The notes under the pieces were generated by a model, which had not been told where the DNA came from, made no database searches, and worked only from the letters and a program-made list of their open reading frames with translations. Positions 33,997 through 45,922 of a stretch of 64,000 nt of DNA are shown piece by piece; position 1 is the stretch's first letter, and every line of letters begins with the position of its first letter. The DNA is from Paragorgia papillata (taxonomy: Eukaryota > Cnidaria > Anthozoa > Scleralcyonacea > Coralliidae). Both the position numbers and the translations under genes were made by a program. The stretch is taken from assembly GCA_035771165.1 (NCBI GenBank), contig JAWNZC010000108.1:124001-188000 (forward strand). Reading direction: 5' to 3'.

Positions 33997-36900
33997 CACA
34001 ACGACAAAATATGTTTCTTATATATCGACATTCAAAGAGATTTAACAGCGAGGACTGTTTTCACGGACGTCTGTTTCTATATATTTCTATTTTTATATCT
34101 CGTTTCTAACGTTTTTTATGTTTTATTAAAGTTTATTACAACATATACGTCGTCGACATTTAAAATACTTTTTTTACAATACTCATACTGCGCGAAAAAT
34201 GTTTCTGAGTTGGTGGTTATTAATGGTTATATACCCCCACCCACCCCAGATAGCAGAAAACTATACATACTCTTCTCCAAAACTGTCGTGTCGGCGATTT
34301 TGGATAAGTTGGATATATCTGTTGATTTTATCGCGTTTTGAACTTAGGAAATGTGAATGACGTTTCGACTACGATGCAATTAATCAAAATTAAACGAAAC
34401 TGAATTTCAAAAACTGCCGACACACAGAAAATATTTTTTAAAAAAAATTAAAAGTAGTTTATAGTTCTCCGTTGTCCGTTTAGTAATAGGATATAGATCT
34501 TTGGATAACGTCGTATTTTTCATAATGCAATACCGAGCTAGGCTTTCCAGCTGGGATCAAAAATACGGCCCTGCGATATTGGTGCAGTGCGTGATCTTAG
34601 TACTAACACTGAGCTACCGAGGCTGTTGTCGCGAGCTTAATCAACGACAAGAATTGTGTTTGAAACTGATCCAATATTTTTGTCAAATTTTCTATCTCGA
34701 TATATATTCTCATATTAACAAACCACAAGATGGCATGTAAATACACCAGAGTTTAAGTCAAATATAACTTGGTATATTTTATATCTGTGCCTATCTGAGC
34801 AAGACCGAAAGGGCTGATGGTCTAGCCCCTCCCCCGTATCGTGGGTACGATACAATCATATCGAGGTCAAAAGAACATTGCTTCAGCTAACAGAAAGTTG
34901 TTGTGTGTGTTTTTTTTTGGGGGGGGGGGTATTTTTGGACGTTCACGCTATGCAAATCTAAAATGTTTTCTTCATTCTTATGCAATTTTTATAAGCCAAT
35001 CAAAGTACATAGTATTAGTAGATATTTGATTATTGCATGGCAACTAATAACTTTTTATCACCGCTGCTCATTGCTTTAATAATTACTTGTTCTTATCTCA
35101 AGTAATGCAATGAAAATATAGTCTGCAATGTTTATGCAGCTGTACACGGCACAGGAAGTTACGAACTTTTCCTTTCAAATTTCTTTTTTCATATGTTGAG
35201 AATCTTTGGAATTTTCTTCCAGTTTTCTTAAATCGACACATTCATAATACAATGTAGACCATGCACTTAGTGTTAAGTTGTACCACTATATGCGGTCGCT
35301 GAATTACATCAGGGGGTGTATCCCTAGATTTTAGCCTGTGATGAACAGACGATGTTATCATACCGGCTTGGAGTTCTGGTCTAAAAAAATAATCAAAAGT
35401 GTAGATTATTAGTTTTATTTTATTTGAGTTGTTTACTATAGTTATTTACTCTTGTATATGTCATCCTCATAAAATAAAGTTTATCTATCTATCTACTCGA
35501 AATTTGTATTTACCTAAAATCCTTCACCTCTATAACCTTAATTTCAGTGGCGTCAGACAGAATTTCCGCGGGTGGATTTCTTCCTGTATCGTTGGGTCGA
35601 CCGATGTTTAAAGATATTTTTAAAATATTTAATGACAAGCTACTGATAAACTTGTGGTCCTTTATATACAATAAAAGTAGTGTGCTGCGTAGGCAGTGTT
35701 GAAACAATCGAAATATAGTAAGGTTAGATATACTGCCGAAACAGAGAACGTTAGGCGTCTAACATTACCTAATTATTCTGTTCAAGCTATGATTTTTTTA
35801 ATATATAATTCGTATTTACCACTCAGAACTGCATTTTGTTTATAGTTTGGAAAATTCAAAAGATAAAAGAAAATAGTTGTGGGTGTGATATTTAATACGT
35901 CTAGTGGAAATCCAGTTTTACTGTGCCCGTGAGTCTACCTTCTTTGTGGCTTACAACACCCTCCTCCCCTCTCCCCTCACATCAAACTGATACGCCCTTG
36001 ATTTTGAGAAACCTAGCAGGGCGCAGACAGGCAAACTATCTATCTATATCTTTAGATATAAAAAGTAAGTCATCTGGAAAAATAACCCGAATACATGATA
36101 CTTGTCTCTGATTCAAAGCGTTCACAAAATGTGTTATAAATACAACTTATCCTATAAATTACGAGGTCGTTTTTATCGAAAGTGCGTCGTAGCATGCATG
36201 TGGTTTGGCGATAACACACTGATAACAAGTGTGTTAGATTTTATGATAATATCCTAAATTTTTCGACGTACGTTGCTTAATTAAAAAATGAATATAATAA
36301 AAATGCAACTTCATTCTTAATTAAATTGTGAGGTTGGTTGTTCGTTTATGGACGTCAAGCATGATTGTGTATTCGTTGTTTATTAAAGAAGGCAAAATAT
36401 AGAGTTTGAAGGAATTCTCTTTGTCAACACTTTCATGAAACTGTTCTATGGTAAGTGATATTTTGATTAAGAGTAGTTGAGTATGCTTTTTAACTAACAG
36501 TTTAGCTGAACGGCTTTACAATTCACATGATAAGCAAATGGAGCGGAACTTTACATCAAAACCCATTTGACACACAATTGCTCTAGAATGTCACATGCTG
36601 TAATGTTCTTGGGACATTTGGCAAACAATATTAATAATAATACTGTCTCGAATCGTAAGTAACGTCCATTTATCAAACTTATCCGTCTTTGTGTCAGTCA
36701 GTAATCCTTTTGATAAGGTCAAATTTCTTTCGCATGTTCATAATATTATAAATAAATAATCTTTGCATAAGAATTGAGAAAGTATTTGAAAGAGTTCACA
36801 TAAGCGAAACTATCTGAATTTGACAGTCCGACCATGCACTGCATGATGAGTCGAAACTCGAAAAACATACAAAAAGCAAGGCCAACTGCATCGTGATGAT

Positions 36901-37936
36901 GATCGCCCCCTTAGTCCAAAATGGTATTTTTCCCGTCACATTTTTGACACGTAAAGTGCACAGGGTAAAAGTATGTTTCCTGCGAAAAGCACTAAAAATT
37001 ACTATTATAAAAGCACTGTTTTTTGCTGTACAAGCTATTGTTAGATGTTATTCAAACAACTCTGAGCTCTAGGCGGGACTTGAACCCACAACCTTTCGAA
37101 TGCTAACTCTAACCATTGAGCCACTGGAACTCAGATGACAGACTGAGGTTGTTTATGGTATTTATAGCGGTTGTTTCCAGTGTCAGTAAGTAGGCGATGT
37201 TGTTTGGTCATGTATGTCACAGCATTTCATGTTCAGTCGTCAGTGCTACGTACTATTTGTATTACAAGGTCAAACACAACACAACACCCCATGCATAGTG
37301 ATAATAGTCAACATGCTTTTTCTTTCTACCATTTTCTCTTTATTGTTAAACAATGTTGTTTAATACAAGTGAGAATTTGTGGTAACACCACGTTGATTAT
37401 TTATTGCTGATCTTTCGACCTGTTTGCTCAGACCTTCATCAGAGCAAATGCCAACACGATGTTGGCTCACGTCATATAAACAAAACCAACTTAACAACCA
37501 ATGTTAATTCTTTAGTCGTGATAGCGCTATTGTTGAATTTTTTTGAACATTAAAAACGTTGCTTCTACCAAATCAAATGAAACTCAACCGTTTTATGAAA
37601 TGACAAATTGCTTTCTGTAATGCAGCAAAGATGATTACTTTCTTTTAATTTTAAGATTATTTTTTTCCGTCTATGGATTCTTCTTGTGATAAGTAAACTC
37701 GTCTGGCGTTATCTAGAGTAAAATACATACAATTTGAATGCCGCCTAAAGAAAGTTAAACGGCTGTAACCCATCACCCCCCCCCCCCCCCCCCCCCCCCC
37801 CACCTCTCCCTTCAACAAGCACCTCCAAAAAAAAATAAGAAGAAACTCTCGGAAAGTCGTTCTTTGTCCAAGATTTATTTTATTGCCGCTCAATTCGACT
37901 TCTTTTCTCCGTAGTTTTTTGAAGTCATTTGGAAAG
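33997..37936. other. Intergenic region between MOV10L1 and GPCR copy A
   Basis: After the MOV10L1 poly(A) signal (34125-34130), 34158-35823 is absent from unit 2. It holds a poly-G run near 34915, a fragment of the TATACTGCCGAAACAG MITE near 35715-35762, and no convincing gene. From 35824 on it matches unit 2. CTATG|GTAAGT near 36450 and CTCCGTAG near 37907-37914 could bound a 5' UTR intron of the GPCR. A poly-C run lies at 37771-37801. Confidence 0.7.
37065..37131 (-). repeat. tRNA-derived sequence (SINE head or tRNA pseudogene), copy in unit 1
   Basis: On the - strand, AGTTCCA pairs with TAGAGCT (one mismatch) as an acceptor stem. The A-box-like TGGCTCAATGGTTAGAG and the B box GGTTCAAGTCC are present. 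The anticodon arm is poor, so a functional tRNA is unlikely. The duplicate is at 45063-45129, and a related + strand copy is at 54271-54344. Confidence 0.65.
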
Positions 37937-39271
37937 ATGAATAACTCCACATCAACCGCACCCAGGTGTTTTGTCGACGAGGGCGCAGCATACTACTCTC
38001 TACACGTCATAATTGGTTTCCTCATCGTGTGTATAAACAGTGGCGTCATCTACACCATGGCAACCAACAGTTCCCTACGAACAAAACGTAATGCTTTCCT
38101 GGCTAGTCTCACTGTCTCTGATCTACTCGCTGGTCTTGTGGGAATACCACTTCATATTTTATGCAGTTGTTATAACTTGTCATTGGGCAATCTGTGCCTC
38201 GCTCAAGCAATCTGTTTTCGCTTTATATCCATATCAACAATGTTGAATATCTTTATGATTACAATTGAAAGGTACATTGGTATTATTTACCCAATCAAAT
38301 ATACCCTCATTCTTACCAAATCTCGCGTGGTTATTCTTCTCTCGTGTACGTGGGCTACGTCAGTCTCGTCAGCTCTCGTTTCCTTCTCGTGGCTGCTCTC
38401 GTCAAACGCCGGAAATCGTGTTATTCCGGAGAGAGCGAAACAACTGGAGCGAAGCTATTTCATTTTTGCATTCATTGCGTTTTTCTTGCTTCCGCTGGTC
38501 ATTATGATCGTGTTGTACTCAAGAATGTTCCGCACTATATCCAAGGCTCGGAGATCTGCGTCAAAAGCTCGGACTTATTTAGATGTTGTCGTGGTCAATC
38601 GTGCACAGTCTTCCGCGCGTGGCAGTTGTGCAGAAAGACGCGAGCGAAGTTGTAGTCACGGTTCCTATGGAGACCATCTTACCGTGCATGGCCGTGAAAG
38701 ATTGGACTCTAGTCCACGATTGAGGTCAAGAAGTTTGTTATCAGCACCGGAAGTGCTTCATTCGTCATCAGCACCGGAAATGCTTCATTCGTTATCAAGC
38801 CAGTCCTCTGTGGTTGTCTTTGGGTCGCAAACTGTCGAGAAACATCAAAACGAGGCTGCTACATTCTGTGAGAAAAGTTCAGACAGCGACAAGATCTCGT
38901 TTACCAGAAAGTTTTCCAACGCTTGTGTGACGGCCGCATCCAGATTACGCATGCTCAGACGTTCAAGCCGCGAGGATCGCTTAGGACAAGCGCGTGTTGT
39001 GAGAGAATATCGGGTTTTGAAAATCTTTGTGACAATGCTTACTGTATTTGTCGTGTGTTGGTCAACCTGGTACATTATGCTCTTTGACTTTACACAAATG
39101 TTTCATGTTCCTGATGTGATTTTGGATTGTTTTGACGTCATGCGTGTTTCCGTCTCGTTTTTTAATCCCATTCTTTACACGTTTTTAAAGAAAGACTTTC
39201 GGGTTGCTTTTGTGAAGAGTTTTAAAGGTCGTCAACAGGCGAAAATAGAAGTAAAGAAGATGTTGAAATGA
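37937..39271 (+). CDS. Class A (rhodopsin-like) GPCR, copy A
   Basis: An intronless 444-aa receptor starting at ATG 37937 (MNNSTSTAPRCF); the upstream TTG-initiated extension is unlikely. The N-terminal NNST is a potential N-glycosylation site. Seven hydrophobic segments are visible: TM1 around VIIGFLIVCINSGVIY, TM2 with LTVSDLLAGL, TM3 ending MITIERYIGIIYPIKY (E/DRY motif as ERY), TM4 with CTWATSVSSALVSF, TM5 with FFLLPLVIMIVLY, TM6 VFVVCWSTWYIML and TM7 FFNPILYTF (NPxxY). TM6 lacks the CWxP proline. The third intracellular loop is long (about 140 aa), Ser/Arg-rich, and holds a small SAPEVLHSS/SAPEMLHSL repeat. The layout recalls adenosine, aminergic or melanocortin-like receptors; the ligand is unknown. 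AATAAA at 39499-39504. Confidence 0.92.
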   Translation: MNNSTSTAPRCFVDEGAAYYSLHVIIGFLIVCINSGVIYTMATNSSLRTKRNAFLASLTVSDLLAGLVGIPLHILCSCYNLSLGNLCLAQAICFRFISISTMLNIFMITIERYIGIIYPIKYTLILTKSRVVILLSCTWATSVSSALVSFSWLLSSNAGNRVIPERAKQLERSYFIFAFIAFFLLPLVIMIVLYSRMFRTISKARRSASKARTYLDVVVVNRAQSSARGSCAERRERSCSHGSYGDHLTVHGRERLDSSPRLRSRSLLSAPEVLHSSSAPEMLHSLSSQSSVVVFGSQTVEKHQNEAATFCEKSSDSDKISFTRKFSNACVTAASRLRMLRRSSREDRLGQARVVREYRVLKIFVTMLTVFVVCWSTWYIMLFDFTQMFHVPDVILDCFDVMRVSVSFFNPILYTFLKKDFRVAFVKSFKGRQQAKIEVKKMLK

Positions 39272-40245
39272 GTAGTATGACACTATCTATGATCATGTCA
39301 CACAATTTGTCTGCTGCAAATGCGGGTTTATATCGTTGCTGTTATATACTCCCATATGAGTTGAATCTTTCGTCGTTTACAACTCCACCACCTCGTCAGA
39401 AACTGAAAAAAGATGCAGTTAATGAAAGCACGGATATTTATAACATATTGATCAATGTATGTCAGTTATAATTATATTGAGTTGAAATACTGAGTACAAA
39501 TAAAGCCATACACGGCTCACTGGTAGTTGAGAATATTTGTAGTATACTGAATGTTTTTACCGCATGTTATATATAGCCGACCAGGCAGATTACCAGGAGG
39601 TCTCCACTTGAAGAGTAAAATCGTTTGGCGTTAGCCAGAGTAAAAGTAATAAGTTGCCAAATGGCAACCATGCCCGGTAAAGGGTTAATTGATTATTCCT
39701 TTTGCTAATATTATTACAAATGCAAATAAAGTTATTGTAGTTTTAGCATAGTCAATCAAATAATAGTCTGGAAAGATGGAAAAGGCAGCTTACAACGATT
39801 GAACTGTGATTTTATGCCGTTCGAACGGTCTTCACCTTGTACAAATATATTTTGCAGTCATTAAGTACTGTAATATTTAAACAACTGACCTTGCATTCTC
39901 TTCATCATGCACAAGTTTGTATAAACGTCAACAAAAATATAAAACAAAGACTTTCTTCGAGTTTCCAGACCATATTTTAATTGACTATGGTTTTGGTCAT
40001 ATCATAGGACATAATCATAAAGTTATTCTAATTGAGCACGCGCGTACCACGTGAGATGTACTTGGAGTTCTACGAACGATTATGACGTCATATAATATAT
40101 CACATGACTATCAATAATGTTTTATAAGTTATTTTAAGCTGGAACGAAATAAGGAAACGTTTGTTTGTGGACATGAATAGTAGAGAAAACTGAATTGGAT
40201 TAAAGCGTTTAATAACATTTGAACAACCCCTCGAAACTGTTAACC
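39272..40245. other. Intergenic spacer downstream of GPCR copy A
   Basis: This includes the GPCR 3' UTR with AATAAA at 39499-39504 and a copy of the dispersed motif GTAAAATCGTTTGGCGTTAG at about 39615-39650. No gene was seen. The E-box CACGTG lies near 40048. Confidence 0.65.
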
Positions 40246-40641
40246 ATGGAGAAGAAATTTTTATCTCCACTGAGCGCAAAAATGTTGGCCAGGCAACCAA
40301 ATCTTCATTTTCAAGCTGAGCAGGAAGATGTGATGAACTGGTTTCAAGAACTTGTTATGAACGTCGAGAATCCAGAACTAAAATATGTTTCGAATAAAAG
40401 ATACCAAACTGTTCGTACAAAGATTGAAAAACTAGAAGAAGAATTAAATTCTTTTGAGGAAGATTGTGTTGCAAATGATAAAAACAAGAACAATGGAACT
40501 CAAGGAAGAAGCAACGAGGAATATGATATACAGGAAACAGTGTGTCATAATAGAACTGCCGAGGAAACACTTCAACTTATTGCGGATATTTATAGAATTT
40601 TACCAGAAGTTCGTCAAGTACTTGGTGTAAAACGTTTATAG
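40246..40641 (+). CDS. 131-aa protein of unknown function, copy A
   Basis: A single-exon ORF from ATG 40246 (MEKKFLSPLSAKML) to TAG. The context ACCATGG is a strong Kozak match. The protein is acidic and probably helical, with a heptad-like stretch KIEKLEEELNSFEEDC, an Asn/Lys linker (NDKNKNNGTQGRSNEEY) and a C-terminal helix TLQLIADIYRILPEVRQVLG. No signal peptide, membrane segment or known domain was recognised. Unit 2 holds a copy with an intact frame and few amino-acid changes (A-V, R-C), which supports it being a real gene rather than a chance ORF. Confidence 0.65.
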   Translation: MEKKFLSPLSAKMLARQPNLHFQAEQEDVMNWFQELVMNVENPELKYVSNKRYQTVRTKIEKLEEELNSFEEDCVANDKNKNNGTQGRSNEEYDIQETVCHNRTAEETLQLIADIYRILPEVRQVLGVKRL

Positions 40642-41522
40642 AAATAGAAACATTGTTCATTGGTGTGTGTTGAAGCGGATTTAGCGTAAGTCAAACCAGT
40701 TATGCAGCTGAGGTAAAAACTTGCCAGGTTCGTGAACAGATATGTATTGTGGCAGTCAGTGGCGCTTTTATTAATAACTTCGAGTGTATTACCACATTGA
40801 TCTGCGTCTCTTGGTATTGCAAGTTGGATGATTAGCTCCAGTAATTATTGTTATTATTATAATTATTATTGAAAACAAGATTGTGCAATGTAAACAAACA
40901 TGCATTTGTTTGTGCATTATTTTTATTATAATTTATAAGTAACTATATATATAAGCTTATAGTAAAGAGTTCTGCAGACCAATATATAAGTCTCTAGTAA
41001 ATACTAAATCTGAACTACACCGAGTGTTTTATGAGCCATAATTAAACATTTTCCTTCCGCGTTTCAGTTCTGAATTATCTCACAATTATTTTTGTTACTA
41101 CTTCAACAAAGACTAATTTTGTTCTACTATCTGATTTTACTAGGAATGTAATTTTTACCGTTTTACACTAACAATTTTGTTACTACTATTACTTAGCAGC
41201 TACTCTTGCAGCACTAATAACACATGATGCATTCTTAACAGCTACTTTTATACTTACATTTCTTAATTTGGTACTTTTACGTTACAACATATACATATTT
41301 GCTAATTTGTTACTTTTACCTTGCATTTTCTAATTTGTTACTTTTACACTTGTGTTTGTTTGCTATACTTTCACATATTTATTTTCTGACTTGTATGCTA
41401 TTTAATTTTACACATACATTTTTGTATACCTTGTCTTTTCAACTATTATCTCCCTACATTTTCGTAGCAGTGTTATGAAATATATATTTCTCTTCCTGCT
41501 GTAGCATGCCAGAAGACACCGC
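40642..41522. other. AT-rich convergent intergenic spacer
   Basis: It separates the 131-aa gene (+) from the TRP gene remnant (-). At 41080-41400 there are many TTGTTACTTTTAC-type repeats. No gene was seen. Confidence 0.65.
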
Positions 41523-43415
41523 TTAGTCATCTTGGTTTTCTTTTCTTTCTTTGAGTGTTTGTTCAACTACCTCCGGTGTTTGAGTGTCCTTCTCTGCTTT
41601 TTGCTTTTGCCTGTCTTCAGCCTCTTTTTCTTTGTTGTCTGCTCGGATTATTTTCTTGTCGATATTGGTGACGACGTATTTAACTGCTCCAAGTCTCGAA
41701 GGATTCTCTGCAGGTTGCTCTTGGTATTCAGCTCTGGTATTCAGCGGCAATGGTTGGGGACGTATTCCTTCGCTTGCACATGCTGTGAATTTTGAACTTC
41801 TTCTTTGTTCTTTGACGTATTCTTGTCGTTCCACTGATGCCGGATGCTGATTATAACTTGCCTCAATGTGTTCAAAACCAGGACCATCATGAAACCTTGG
41901 CCTCTGAGCTCCACTGTTGGAAAACTGTTGTTGTCGTGGACCTGATGTAAAGTTGTTTGATCCCCAAGGAAGGTTTGGGTTGCTGTCGATGTAGGTCGGT
42001 CTTTGTTGCGGAGTTTGGCGTTGTTGGACGAGATGTTCTGGTGCTGTCTGGTGTGTTCCTTGGTAATAAACTGGTGGAGGCATTGAGTAGTAAGGGGCAT
42101 GTTGTATAGGTGTATAAGAACGAACCACGCCAGGAATACCACTGTTTTGCCACGAGCTTTGTTGAATGGGTTGAATCATTTGTGGCTGGTGCACGAAGGT
42201 CTGCTGGTGGTACTCGGGATCTGGTCCATCCATCATATCATGTGAAAAACTCGGCGTTCCTCTCTCGCTGGGGTGCGAAGAATTGTGGACAAAACCGCGT
42301 TTATATCCCTTGGGTCGTTGATTACTTGCACGGTAGGTATTCTTATGGCTATTGTAATGATCGTGCTGATCGTCTCTCCAATCACGAGCTTCTTTTCTTT
42401 TAGAACGCCGCGGTAGAAAGGCCAGCGCCACACTTGAGTTGTCTGTTTCAGAATCCGTGTCGGATGTTCTACGGTTGTGTGCTGCACGACTTGGTTTATT
42501 TTCACGACACTGGTGATCGAGGAGTATGAGGGGAACCGTCTTTGGCAGTGCATTCTGGTTGGCGGGGCCTCTTATATTGCCATAGTTGTTCTCTTGGCCA
42601 TCGTTGTTGCCATGGTTATTGCTGCCGCCTTGGTTGCCGTTGTTGTTGCCATCGTTGTCTTGGCCATTGCTGTTGCCATGGTTATTATTGTTGCCGTTGT
42701 TGTTACCATAGTTACTGTTATGTCCAGTCTGTCGAGCTGCTAGCTGCGATCCTATTCCGTGCAATGCCCTCTTCATATCTATCATGTGATTTGCCAGTGT
42801 TTCTTCCAGTTGCTTGACTTTATTTATGTCTTCTTTCAGAAAATCTATGTCTGATATTTTCCCTTTACCATAACGCTTGCCAAACCGCTCGCCAAGGATA
42901 CCCTTAATCATCTTCACGTCGTCACATACTCGGTCGATTGTCGCACGGTCTTCGGGATTCGTCGACATCTGACCGATTTTATTCTGGATTACCTCTGGGC
43001 TTGCATTCTTTTTTATAAACTGATTATATGCATTTCTTTGCTTTTTTCTCAACGTTTTCTCAAGCAGTAGAATGGTCGAGGCTCTTTGCATGACTGCATT
43101 GGCCACGGCGTTTTCGTAAAGTCTTTCGAAAGTATTTGAGAGTAGAGCGATGAGTAAGTTGAGAGTGACTATTGCGGCGATGCCAATGAAAGATCCACAT
43201 AAAAGGCGTGCCATGGTAGCATTGGCCTTCTGTAGTTCACCAAAGTTATGGTCGCCAACAACCATCATAGAGAAGATATTATAAATAAGAGGACTGACGG
43301 AGTTGTAGCCTTCTGCGGGATGTAACGAGATTGCTCCGAAGGTGATCCAAAATGCGCAAGCAAATGGTATGAATATAACTGAATTGAGAATCGCCCATTT
43401 TGCGATATCTCCTAC
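41523..43415 (-). pseudogene. 5'-truncated TRP channel gene copy (unit 1)
   Basis: This is about 98-99% identical to the 3' exon of the complete TRP gene in unit 2 (49498-51390). The frame is intact from the duplication breakpoint (VGDIAKWAILN, segment S5) through the pore (IYNIFSMMVVGDHNF), S6 (TLNLLIALLSNTF) and the whole Asn-, Gly- and Gln-rich C-terminal tail to TAA 41525-41523. Everything 5' of S5, including ankyrin repeats, S1-S4 and the start codon, is missing. On the - strand the reading runs back into MOV10L1-derived sequence and meets a TAA three codons before the breakpoint. The first usable Met is the MMV near 43268. It has no promoter of its own, so it is probably non-functional, or an assembly product. 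Confidence 0.85.
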
Positions 43416-43420
43416 TATCT

Positions 43421-43630
43421 CCAGTTATGTTTTCCATGTTAAATGGAACAGACATTACATCATCATGTAGTTCAAGGGAACAAGACCAAACAGCTGTTAA
43501 AAAGATCAATTTTGATAACACAACTGGAACTTATACAGCGTCCACATCTTTAAAAGCCGACAGCAAAGATCAGTTAGACGAAAGCTCTGATGAAGATCTT
43601 GAAGAATTTGTTTATACTCCACAGCCCTAA
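43421..43630 (+). pseudogene. MOV10L1 last-exon fragment (start of unit 2)
   Basis: Copy of 33787-33996: the last 69 or so residues of MOV10L1 ([20 protein letters not shown] to FVYTPQP) and the stop, with one visible change (DQI to DQL). The 3' UTR is also copied. No upstream MOV10L1 sequence accompanies it, so it cannot encode a helicase. Confidence 0.9.
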
Positions 43631-45922
43631 CACAACGACGAAATATGTTTCTTATATATCGACATTCAAAGAGATTTAACAGCGAGGACTGTTTTCACGG
43701 ACGTCTGTTTCTATATATTTCTATTTTTATATGTCGTTTCTAACGTTTTTTATGTTTTATTAAAGTTTATTACAACATATACGTCGTCGACATTCAGAAC
43801 TGCATTTTGTTTATAGTTTGGAAAATTCAAAAGATAAAAGAAAATAGTTGTGGGTGTGATATTTAATACGTCTAGTGGAAATCCAGTTTTACTGTGCCCG
43901 TGAGTCTACCTTCTTTGTGGCTTACAACACCCTCCTCCCCTCTCCCCTCACATCAAACTGATACGCCCTTGACTTTGAGAAACCTAGCAGGGCGCAGACA
44001 GGCAAACTATCTATCTATATCTTTAGATATAAAAAGTAAGTCATCTGGAAAAATAACCCGAATACATGATACTTGTCTCTGATTCAAAGCGTTCACAAAA
44101 TGTGTTATAAATACAACTTATCCTATAAATTACGAGGTCGTTTTTATCGAAAGTGCGTCGTAGCATGCATGTGGTTTGGCGATAACACACTGATAACAAG
44201 TGTGTTAGATTTTATGATAATATCCTAAATTTTTCGACGTACGTTGCTTAATTAAAAAATGAATATAATAAAAATGCAACTTCATTCTTAATTAAATTGT
44301 GAGGTTGGTTGTTCGTTTATGGACGTCGAGCATGATTGTGTATTCGTTGTTTATTAAAGAAGGCAAAATATAGAGTTTGAAGGAATTCTCTTTGTCAACA
44401 CTTTCATGAAACTGTTCTATGGTAAGTGATATTTTGATTAAGAGTAGTTGAGTATGCTTTTTAACTAACAGTTTAGCTGAACGGCTTTACAATTCACATG
44501 ATAAGCAAATGAGCGGAACTTTACATCAAAACCCATTTGACACACAATTGCTCTAGAATGTTACATGCTGTAATGTTCTTGGGACATTTGGCAAACAATA
44601 TTAATAATAATACTGCCTTGAATCGTAAGTAACGTCCATTTATCAAACTTATCCGTCTTTGTGTTAGTCAGTAATCCTTTTGATTAGGTCAAATTTCTTT
44701 CGCATGTTCATGAACGGAGAAAGTAAATAAATAATCTTTGCATAAGAATTGAGAAAGTATTTGAAAGAGTTCACATAAGCGAAACTATCTGAATTTGACA
44801 GTCCGACCATGCACTGCATGATGAGTCGAAACTCGAAAAACATACAAAAAGCAAGGCCAACTGCATCGTGATGATCATCGTTCTTCCGCCCCGGAAGTTG
44901 TTAATTTTTAGTCCAAAATGGTATTTTTTCCCATCACATTTTTGACACGTAAAGTGCACAGGGTAAAAGTATGTTTCCTGCGAAAAGCACTAAAAATTAC
45001 TATTATAAAAGCACTGTTTTTTGCTGTACAAGCTATTGTTAGATGTTATTCAAACAACTCTGAGCTCTAGGCGGGACTTGAACCCACAACCTTTCGAATG
45101 CTAACTCTAACCATTGAGCCACTGGAACTCGGATGACAGACTGAGGTTGTTTATGGTATTTATAGCGGTTGTTTCCAGTGTCAGTAAGTAGGCGATGTTG
45201 TTTGGTCATGTATGATGTCACAGCATTTCATGTTCAGTCGTCAGTGCTACGTACTATTTGTATTACAAGGTCAAACACAACACAACACCCCATGCATGGT
45301 GATAATAGTCAACATGCTTTTTCTTTCTACCGTTTTCTCTTTATTGTTAAACAATGTTGTTTAATACAAGTGAGAATTTGTGGTAACACCACGTTGATTA
45401 TTTATTGCTGATCTTTCGACCTGTTTGCTCAGACCTTCATCAGAGCAAATGCCAACATCGTGTTGGCTCACGTCATATAAACAAAACCAACTTAACAACC
45501 AATGTTAATTCTTTAGTCGTGTAGCGCTATTATTGAATTTTTTTGAACATTAAAAACGTTGCTTCTACCAAATGAAACTCAACCGTTTTATGAAATGACA
45601 AATTGCTTTCTGTAATGGCAGCAAAGATGATTACTTTCTTTTAATTTTAAGATTATTTTTTTCCGTCTATGGATTCTTCTTGTGATAAGTAAACTCGTCT
45701 GGCGTTATCTAGAGTAAAATACATACAATTTGAATGCCGCCTAAAGAAAGTTAAACGGCTGTAACCCATCACACCCCCCCCCCCCCCACCTCTCCCTTCA
45801 ACAAGCACCTCCAAAAAAAAATAAGAAGAAACTCTCGGAAAGTCGTTCTTTGTCCAAGATTTATTTTATTGCCGCTCAATTCGACTTCTTTTCTCCGTAG
45901 TTTTTTGAAGTCATTTGGAAAG
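43631..45922. other. Intergenic region upstream of GPCR copy B
   Basis: Duplicate of 33997-34157 plus 35824-37936. It carries the MOV10L1-derived 3' UTR, the tRNA-like - strand sequence (45063-45129), and a SINE-like GACCTGTTTGCTCAGACC stretch near 45419. No gene was found. Confidence 0.7.
45063..45129 (-). repeat. tRNA-derived sequence, copy in unit 2
   Basis: Duplicate of 37065-37131, with the same A box and B box (GGTTCAAGTCC). Confidence 0.65.

Larger units (their letters stand above)
33787..43415. repeat. Large near-identical repeat, unit 1
   Basis: The sequence from 33787 (CCAGTTATG within MOV10L1's last exon) recurs from 43421, and 43415 corresponds to 51390. Unit 1 contains the MOV10L1 tail, GPCR copy A, the 131-aa gene copy A and the 3' part of a TRP gene. 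It differs from unit 2 by scattered substitutions, small indels, a longer poly-C run (37771-37801), and about 1.66 kb at 34158-35823 that unit 2 lacks. Confidence 0.95.

Noticed and set aside
34501..34740. 79-aa ORF in the unit 1-specific segment
   Set aside because: It starts at a TTG, no domain was recognised, and the segment is absent from unit 2.
42110..42817. Overlapping + strand ORFs (also 50085-50792)
   Set aside because: They are antisense shadows of the Asn/Gly-rich TRP tail and are repeated in both units only because the DNA is.
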